From Callorhinus ursinus (taxonomy: Eukaryota; Chordata; Mammalia; Carnivora; Otariidae): DNA of 64,000 nt. The stretch is from contig NW_020313168.1 in the NCBI RefSeq assembly GCF_003265705.1, positions 3,515,214 through 3,579,213 of the forward strand, read 5' to 3'. The stretch's first letter is position 1, and each line of letters starts with the position of its first letter. The notes beneath the pieces are model-generated. The model was not told where the DNA came from, searched no databases, and worked only from the letters and a program-made list of their open reading frames with translations. Positions 57,901-64,000 of the stretch are shown here, one piece after another. The position numbers and the translations under genes are program-made.

Positions 57901-60900
57901 TGTGCTTGGGCTAGATGAAAAAGAAGGAAACCAAGGGGGAAAAGGAAACAGCGCCGGTCAACCATTTCCACCTCCAAATGCGCGACTCTTCCTCCGCATC
58001 TGGGAGTGTTTCCTCTCCCACTGGACACCGCCACGCCCCCCCCCGTGCCCTGATGAGGATAGGCCCTGGGGCTCCCTCCCTCCCAGCGCCTCTAATCCCT
58101 GCAAGCTCCCCAGCTGCCCCCAAGCTGCTTCTCAGTGTCAGGAATTCACATGCAGCCAGGAAAGTTCTAGAGAAATTTTCTGCACGATCTCCCGGTGGAA
58201 AATAAAATCAGCTTTCTTCCCAGGATCCAGAAGGCAAAAACTATGTAAACGGGAAAAAGAGAGGGGCATGGGAGGGGAGCCAGGAGACAAAATGTCAGGA
58301 GGGTCACGAACCCACAAGATGCACCTTTTTCTCCCAAGCCGACAGGTCCCTTTGGCAGGAAGTGGCACCAGCGACCCGGTGCGTCCGCCACGCCCCTGCG
58401 GGGAGCTGAGCTTGCAGCGTCCTGAATCGGTTTCTCCTAGCGGTCCAGCTGCCCCGTCTGGCTTTCGGGGACCTGCAGATCTCCTTCTGCAGCTGTGTCT
58501 CGCTCTTGCTTGAAAAGGCCATTTTGGGGACATTGTCTTATTCCCTTACACCAAAACCTGGGGCAAATCAGAGACTCGGGTCCGGTGCCACCAGGCACCC
58601 AGGGCTGTGAGACTGTGGGGTCTGAGCACCACTGACCCCTGTTTGCCTCCAGGGCGGCTCTCCTTGGCCTGGGTCTGGCAGACCTCAGGCTGGCTGTGGA
58701 GCTTCCGGAACTCTTTCCAGATTCTAGGAAGACCCCACCCCCCCACCCCCACCTGGGCAGGCCCAGCCCAGGGCCTGCACGGCCCCTAGGCTCCTCCGCG
58801 CCCTGACCTTGAGCAGTGATCTTTTAGGAAACTCTCCATCTGATTCTAGCCAGGACCCTAACGGAAACACCCAGATAAAGTAGCTTCCTCTCTTCGACTA
58901 AGCTTTTTATTTTGCGAACAATTGCCCGTGTTTAGCAGACGTAGGGTTGTGAGGGTGATGAGCCAGCTACTTGCAGAGAGGTACTCATGCTCCGTTACTG
59001 CTTTCAGAAATGTGGTGTGACGCCTCCTGGATTAGTTCAGGTCCGCAGGCCCAGCCTTTCCTCTCCCGGAAAGGACACGTGACCAGGGACACGGGCTGTC
59101 CCTGCTCCTTGGGGACTCAGGGAACCCGGGGTCGAACCCCCAGGGTCATGGCCTCTACACGTTCCCAGGCTCCCTCTGTGATTCCCTCCGGGTCTCCGGG
59201 GCGGCGTCTCCGGCTTCCCACCCTCGGCCTCCGTGCTCATTACTGGGGCCCCCCGCCCCCACACCCACGTCCACCCTGGTCAGCCTGACTTTTCCTGGGC
59301 CGGGAATGTTTCCAGGCCTCAGACCTACTTTGTGGTGGTGGTTGGCAGCCAAGCACCTGGGGACTCAGCCGCCGCCAACGTGAAAATCACAGAGGCATAG
59401 AAGTTCCTTGCATGTCCTGACGGGGCATGCAAGTTTGGCCTCTTGCATGTGCCAGCCGCCGCGAGGCCGCAGTGATGCTGGGGACAGGGCAGGAGGCGGG
59501 GGCCTCGGCGACAGCTCATCTCTCGTTCCTCCTCAGCTCCTGCACATGTGCGGGGGCCTCCTGGAGCGGCCCCTGATCCTTGCGGAGGTGGTGCCCAGGT
59601 ACTCGGTCATGCTGGAGCTCTTTGACGCCGAGCTGGACAACACCAAGACCTTGTATGACGCGCAGCTCGTGGCCTCTGCAGACGGGAATATCCCCCTGAT
59701 CCACAAGAACATGCCCCCCGTGGCTGGGCAGCTCAAGTGGAGCCTGGAGCTGCAGGAGAGGCTGGAGGCACCCAGGCGGGACCTGAAGCTCATAGAGCAC
59801 CCGTGAGTCGTGGCACCAGTGGGCGCCCCGCATGGCTGCGGGCCAGGGGCGGGCCTCTCCTAGCACCCCGAGAGCTGACCGCCACACCTAGGGTGCCCCT
59901 CACCACCCCCTCTAACTGATTCCAGGGTCATGTCCAGCTCGGAGGCCCAGCTGATCTACCAGAAGTATGACGAGATGCTGGAGCTGCTGAGGGGCTACCG
60001 AGAGAAGATCTACCAGCAGTGGGTGGCCGGCGTGGACCAGGACTGCCACTTCAACCTGGGGCAGCCCCTGATACGGCGAGACCCAGTCACCAACCTCATC
60101 CAAGTCAACTTCAGCAAAGCGGTGGGTGCCGTCCCGCCACTGGGCCCGGAAGGCGTCCCGTGTCAAGGGGCTCCGCGGGGACCAGGGCCCCACAGCAGGT
60201 GGGGCGGTGGGAGAAGCCCCAAGCCTGCTGGTGCCACCGAGGCTGGTCCCCTACTCCCAAAGCACAGACTTGTGGGGGCTGATGTCTGTGACATGTTTAG
60301 CTAAAGCTTTATTCCTTAAGGATTAAAGCGTGTCCAGGACGTATTTAAGATACGAGACAAAATAGGAGCATCGCCAAAAGCAGCTTCAGGGACTACACTC
60401 CCTCAAAGCTTGGCTGCCTTTCATGGGAGCCCAAGGTCAATTTGAGGATTGACAGAAACACACAAAGAAAGGTCTTGGCAAGATCTGAACAAATGGGCCC
60501 TCCGGTTAAGTCAGGCGAGGTGGCGAGAACTCACGCGGGAGCCGCGGGGCTAAAACCTGGGTGGCTGAGCCAAGCGACGAAGACAGAGGCGGGCTGGCCG
60601 GGATCCCTGCCAGGAGGCCCCTGCTCCCGCCCTGCTCCAAACCCCGGCAGTGACATCAGGGAGGCAGATGTGAGGTTTCTTCTGAAACCTCTTTCACTAA
60701 AATTCATTCTTTTAAAAAAATTCAACAAATATTTACCGAGCGCCCACTTTGGGTATGTGCTTGGAATAAATTAGTGAACCAGACAGACAAAAATCTCTGT
60801 CCTCCTGGAGCTTACCTCTTACTGGGGGAGGAGGATGGGGAGAAGGGAAGAAAGGGGGAGGGAGGGAGGGAGGGAGGGGGCGGGAGGGAGTATGAATGAG

Positions 60901-61995
60901 TGTAACAGCAGTGGTAAGGGATGCAGTGCTGGGGAGGTGAGGATGAGTAGGGGCAGGCTTAAGGGGCTTCAGCAGAGCTGGGGGTGGGCACAGGCTGAAG
61001 CTTCAGATGTTGGCGGGAGAGGAGGTAACTGAGGGGGCGGAGGAGGGCGGAGGATATGCAGCCCTGAGAGGTCTAGGGCCATGGAAGGGACTCGGGTTTT
61101 TGCTCTTCGTGATGTGGCTGCCATGGCAGGTTTGGGAGAAGAGGCGAGCCCTGAGGTGGTCTGTGAATGTCAAGGATCCCTCCAGGTGCTGTGTGTGAAT
61201 AGCCTGGGGGCGGGTGGGGGGGGCAAGCGTAGGTGCGGGAAGACCGCTTAGGAGCCTTTTGCCTTAATCCAGGAGAAAGACCACAAGAAGGTGGTGGCCC
61301 CGGACCAGCGTGGCTGCGACCAGGGTGTGAGGGGAGACTGGGTTTTGATCATAGAGCCCGTGAGACTGTGAGACTCTGGGTGGGCTGGAAATAGAGTCTT
61401 CGAGGAAGACAGGACCAGCCCCAGCACATCTGGGCTGGACAACTGGAAGGACAGAGCTGCCATCAGCTGGAGGGGGCAGGCAGAGGGGGCTGTGGGGCGA
61501 GGCGGCTCTGCTCTGGCCACGTCGGGCTTGAGACGTCACATGGACATCCGAATGGAGACACCGAGTGGGCAGGTGGATACGAGAGTCTGAGGGTCGGGTT
61601 GGGGGAGGTCACTGGGGTGAGAGCAGATCCAGAGGAATGACAGCCTGGGACTCACCAGCATGCACATCTCCAAAGTGTCCAGCGAGCCTGATGGCGGCGA
61701 CCGGGAGAGTGTGGTGTCCTGGGTGCCAAGAGGAGAGCGTGTGCCCAGGACCGGGAGTGACCAGGGAGTGACCTTCCCTTGTGTTGCTGAGTGCCATACC
61801 ACTGGGGTCATGCCCTGACCTCTTCTGTGATCTTCATTGGCCTAACAGCTGGTGGCAGTTCTGAGAGAAGTCAAGTACTTGGGCTTCCAGCAACAGAAAG
61901 AGATTCCAAGCAGTGCCGAGAATCTGTTCTCACAGCATGAAACCTTCCGGAAGTTTGTGGGCAACTTGGAACTCATCGTTGGCTGGTACAATGAG
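48617..61995 (+). CDS. DNAH17: DNAH17, axonemal dynein heavy chain 17, N-terminal 727 residues (13 exons, 3'-partial)
   Basis: DNAH17 is a heavy chain of the outer dynein arms of sperm flagella. The full protein is about 4,460 residues; only the N-terminal tail (DHC_N1 stem, which binds intermediate chains and the partner heavy chain) is in the window. The thirteen exons are 48617-48964, 50199-50392, 50783-50975, 51219-51318, 51497-51582, 51774-51899, 52944-53096, 53203-53289, 55115-55282, 55544-55660, 59537-59802, 59926-60121 and 61849-61995. They total 2,181 bases, exactly 727 codons with no stop, and every border is AG/GT. Identity rests on my recollection of human DNAH17 (PDVRLEYLE, KPDKWSKLIGAEEN, IPEHLGSLDG, AGVDQDCHFNLGQPL). 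It lies downstream of CYTH1 in the same orientation as in human 17q25.3. Motor and AAA domains lie beyond the right edge. Confidence 0.95.
48965..50198. other. DNAH17 intron 1 with old-repeat fragment
   Basis: At 49630-49940 there is an ancient repeat fragment (tgctcaggctgccgtgacaa.., gaggacaccagtcccatgcg, ggggcttcaacatgcaaaac) of the same family as 62810-63230. The rest is unremarkable. Confidence 0.55.
50199..50392 (+). CDS. DNAH17: DNAH17 exon 2
   Basis: This 194-bp exon runs from attcccttccag to gtagat. It encodes VLYSLLNQSENLSGWPRVV through LGSLDGALESME with a split Arg codon. Confidence 0.95.
50783..50975 (+). CDS. DNAH17: DNAH17 exon 3
   Basis: This 193-bp exon runs from tctgctctgcag to gtgacc. 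It encodes MPPSLDNSLLHGIETIIIDW through NLKCIHEQ. Confidence 0.95.
51219..51318 (+). CDS. DNAH17: DNAH17 exon 4
   Basis: This 100-bp exon runs from ctgtttctcag to gtgagc. It encodes LNRPKVNKIVEILEKAKSCY through YTDVTE plus one base of Gly. Confidence 0.95.
51497..51582 (+). CDS. DNAH17: DNAH17 exon 5
   Basis: This 86-bp exon runs from gttccgtgcag to gtgtgt. It completes Gly and encodes LKEASDIVLYLKPLRILLEE then MEQADFTM. Confidence 0.95.
51774..51899 (+). CDS. DNAH17: DNAH17 exon 6
   Basis: This exon has 126 bp (42 codons) between tgtctccccgcag and gtaacc. It encodes LPTFIAKVLYTICFIWAMSE through EFCNQIIEM. Confidence 0.95.
51980..52232 (-). repeat. Can-SINE in DNAH17 intron 6
   Basis: A diverged minus-strand SINE, with the target-site duplication ctgggcagttt at 51981 and 52222. 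The head end is altered (cctggcgacgccaccctggg). Confidence 0.88.
52233..52943. other. DNAH17 intron 6, unique part with 33-bp duplication
   Basis: Two direct 33-bp copies (52394-52426 and 52427-52458, one mismatch) lie in otherwise GC-rich intron. No other element was seen. Confidence 0.7.
52944..53096 (+). CDS. DNAH17: DNAH17 exon 7
   Basis: This exon has 153 bp (51 codons) from cttctgcccag. It encodes TRTFLSPEEVLKGLQGETEE through CANMKLFFK. The donor gtccgg is far from consensus beyond the GT. Confidence 0.93.
53203..53289 (+). CDS. DNAH17: DNAH17 exon 8
   Basis: This exon has 87 bp (29 codons) between tgtctcccgtag and gtaaag. It encodes DKEPVPWEFPSSLAFSRMNS then FFRRIQTIE. Confidence 0.95.
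53290..55114. other. DNAH17 intron 8 with a Can-SINE
   Basis: This 1.8-kb intron holds one SINE (53714-53909). The rest has no recognised repeat. A C-run lies near 54971. Confidence 0.6.
53714..53909 (-). repeat. Can-SINE
   Basis: A complete minus-strand element, with perfect duplication aagaaagttttgcttttt at about 53696 and 53910. Confidence 0.96.
55115..55282 (+). CDS. DNAH17: DNAH17 exon 9
   Basis: This exon has 168 bp (56 codons) from ttcctccaccag to gtaagt. It encodes DLYKTAIEFLKLEKIELGGV through KYDPLDPGDS. Confidence 0.95.
55544..55660 (+). CDS. DNAH17: DNAH17 exon 10
   Basis: This exon has 117 bp (39 codons) from attcactttcag to gtaggt. It encodes SFDDDYTDFETKIQDLDRRL through SIESCAK. 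Confidence 0.95.
55661..59536. other. DNAH17 intron 10 with a MIR relic
   Basis: This 3.9-kb intron holds an A-run at about 56179-56194 and a MIR-like stretch at about 56730-56870 (gcccagggtcacacaattag). The rest is GC-rich unique sequence without convincing coding potential. Confidence 0.5.
59537..59802 (+). CDS. DNAH17: DNAH17 exon 11
   Basis: This 266-bp exon runs from gttcctcctcag to gtgagt. It encodes LLHMCGGLLERPLILAEVVP through LKLIEH with a split Pro codon. The stretch after QERLE (APRRDLKLI) seems more diverged from human than the rest, as far as I recall it. Confidence 0.94.
59926..60121 (+). CDS. DNAH17: DNAH17 exon 12
   Basis: This 196-bp exon runs from aactgattccag to gtgggt. 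It encodes VMSSSEAQLIYQKYDEMLEL through NLIQVNFSKA. Confidence 0.95.
60122..61848. other. DNAH17 intron 12
   Basis: An old L2-like stretch lies at about 60700-60800 (caacaaatatttaccgagcg), followed by a (GGGA)n purine tract at about 60850-60890. Nothing else was recognised. Confidence 0.5.
61849..61995 (+). CDS. DNAH17: DNAH17 exon 13 (last in window)
   Basis: This exon has 147 bp (49 codons) from ttggcctaacag to gtgagc. It encodes LVAVLREVKYLGFQQQKEIP through NLELIVGWYNE, phase 0. The next exon is not in the remaining 2 kb. Confidence 0.95.
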
Positions 61996-62472
61996 GTGAG
62001 CTGATATAGTTTTCTTTCGTTTTACTTGCCAAGTTTGGGGTTTTGTTTAGAGCAAACGCAGATGTAGGATCTCCCAAGGGCAACAGAGAGAGTGAGTACC
62101 TTTTCATGTCGAGATGTGGTTCGAGCCACTTGGCTATTGACGCACACGGGGGCAGCAAAAATGATGACAACTCAGAGCAGCCGAAGATGGAAACTGCCAT
62201 TGGACTTTGGCTTATGTTCTAGCTCCATGACTGCTTAGAGGGGCTTAACTCTCCTAAATGTATTTAGCTCCGGGTCATATCAAAGTCATTCCATTACGCC
62301 CATTAACGTGTGGCGGGGTGGGCATCTGCCAGAGTCTGGGCGGGATGACAAATTTCCCAGCACCATATGGTGGGGAAATGGAGGGGGAGAGCTGCGCATT
62401 GAGGTAGGCTAGATCAGGGCCTGGGGAGGGGACAGGTGCACATCAGCTCTGCGGATCAAGAATTCCTTTCAG

Positions 62473-62575
62473 GGCTGCCCGGGTGGTTCAGTCAGTTGGG
62501 CATCCGACCCTTGATCTCGGCTCAGGTCTTGATCTCAAGGTCATGAGTTCAAGCCCCCACTGGGCTCCACCCTTT
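62473..62575 (+). repeat. Truncated Can-SINE head
   Basis: It shows gctgcccgggtggttcagtc, gatctcggctcaggtcttga and atgagttcaagcccccactg. There is a tRNA-like head only, no CT tract or A tail, so it is an old 3'-truncated copy. Confidence 0.8.
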
Positions 62576-64000
62576 TCAATCAGAGCTGGGGACCTGACAC
62601 AAGGAATCGTGAAGAGGCTGGTTCTGAATAAAAGTAACTGACTGGCCTTGGGTGACATGCCCTTCTGGGTCGGTAATTGGAAGGGGGCCCGGAGAGACGC
62701 GGACGCGGGCCACCACGGGCCGTGGCAGGCACCCCCTTCCATACAGACCCCACCTGCAGATCCCTCCTCACTCCTGCCCAAGCCATAGCCGATTAGGGTG
62801 GATGTGGGCTCCGCATGAGTTTCCTGGGACCGCTGCCATAATCGACCACGGACCGCGTGGCTTCAAACGGCCCACATTTATTCTCTTCGTGTTCTGGAGG
62901 TCACAAGTCCAAGATCTGTTTCCTTCTGCTCAAATCAAAGCGTCAGCAGGGCTGCTTCCTCCCGGAGGCTCTGGTGGGCGTATCTGCTTCCTTGCCCTTC
63001 CCACCTCCTCAAGGCCACAGCCTTCCCCGCTCCACCTTCAGATGACAACCCCCCAGCCTCTGCCTCCTCCTTCCCCCTGACCCTATCACCTCCCTCTTCT
63101 AAGGGCTTTGTAATTGCATTGCCCCTCCCCCCCCCATAACCCAGGATGTCCTCCCGGCGCCAAGGTCTTTAACTGAATCACCTCCAAAAATTTTCTTTTG
63201 CATGGCCACAGATCCCGAGGATTGGATGCGGATGTCTCTGGGGAGCCATTTGACCCCCCCCCCACCCACCTAATCCAGCAAGGGGCCCATGAGACTCCCT
63301 CTCCTTGGAGCCCTGGGAATTTGGAGGAGATGCCAGCCTCCTTCGGGTGGGAGTCCTGGGCAAGCAGAGGAATGGAGAAGGGCAGAAGCACGGACTACTG
63401 AAGGAAGGGATCCGGGGAGCGTAGGTGGCAGCCAGCGAGAGCCCCAGCGACGGAGGAGGAGACTGGATGCGGACTTTGCGGGTCCCATTCTGGTGGCTCC
63501 TCCAGATGCGTCCAAGTCTGTGGGTTTCCTGTTTGTGACCCTCCTCATTCTGCACACCCTCTCGTGGTTTGCGCTAGCTCCAGAAGGTTGATTGTTCTCG
63601 CAGCCAGCTTGCCCCCAACTGGACAACTGTCTGGGGCCAGGAATGTTATTATTTTTGTTCTTGTGCTTTTGTGTCTCCGCTCTGTCCTAGAGATGCTTCT
63701 GCTCACGGATTCCTGATGTGAGGGCCCCTTTCCTAGAGCCGCGGGGCCGTGGGTCTGCCGCCTTCCCCGGCCTGTCCTGTGCGGGCCCCGTACTGCATGC
63801 CCACGGCCATCCCGCACGTGGACGGGGAGCTCTTCCCCCTGCTGTCCTGCCCCTCCCCCGCTCCCTTGCCCAGTTGCATCTGAGCTGGCGCTCCCGGGAG
63901 CACAGCATGGCCGCACCTTCCCCTATGGCAGCAAGAAACAGCAGCAGGAATGCCGTGAGTCTGAAGGATGTTTCTGGGATCCAGGACTCACTGACCAAAC
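62576..64000. other. DNAH17 intron 13 (partial) with old repeat
   Basis: The 62810-63230 stretch (gtttcctgggaccgctgcca.., gtgttctggaggtcacaagt) is the ancient repeat family also seen at 18700, 28030 and 49630. No further DNAH17 exon was found before the window ends. Confidence 0.5.

Noticed and set aside
61996..64000. A further DNAH17 exon before the right edge
   Set aside because: No frame here gives the expected continuation with AG/GT borders; only a truncated SINE and an old repeat are visible.

Overview
The window is vertebrate nuclear DNA: genes in many short exons with GT-AG introns, dense interspersed repeats and one 100-base assembly gap. Tens of copies of a tRNA-derived Can-SINE (box-like head, CT-rich region, AATAAAT tail, target-site duplications) place it in Carnivora. 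The SINE sequences do not look like the canid or felid subfamilies as I remember them, so an arctoid caniform (bear, seal, mustelid or relative) is my best guess.

Two protein-coding genes are present, both on the + strand. (1) 1319-16957 is the 3' part of CYTH1 (cytohesin-1, an ARF guanine-nucleotide exchange factor): the catalytic half of the Sec7 domain, the PH domain, the polybasic C-terminus, a 1.7 kb 3'UTR and a textbook polyadenylation site. A 3-nt alternative microexon (GAG, 5163-5165), which switches the PH domain between its di- and tri-glycine forms, can be located in the PH intron. (2) 48617 to beyond the right edge is the 5' part of DNAH17 (sperm-flagellar outer-arm dynein heavy chain): the start codon and 13 coding exons that splice in frame into 727 codons of the N-terminal tail. 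Gene order and orientation match human 17q25.3, from memory.

The 31.7 kb between them (about 16.96-48.6 kb) has no recognised gene. It holds SINEs, L1 fragments, MIR/L2 relics, two adjacent ERV-type LTR-like copies, two copies of another old repeat, mini- and microsatellites, a CpG-rich block near 37-38 kb, and a short signal-peptide-like open segment near 25.15-25.33 kb that I cannot identify. I found no new biological system. The items most worth checking are the CYTH1 microexon, the 25.2 kb open segment, a perfect 4x35 bp E-box VNTR in a CYTH1 intron, and the DNAH17 start region.
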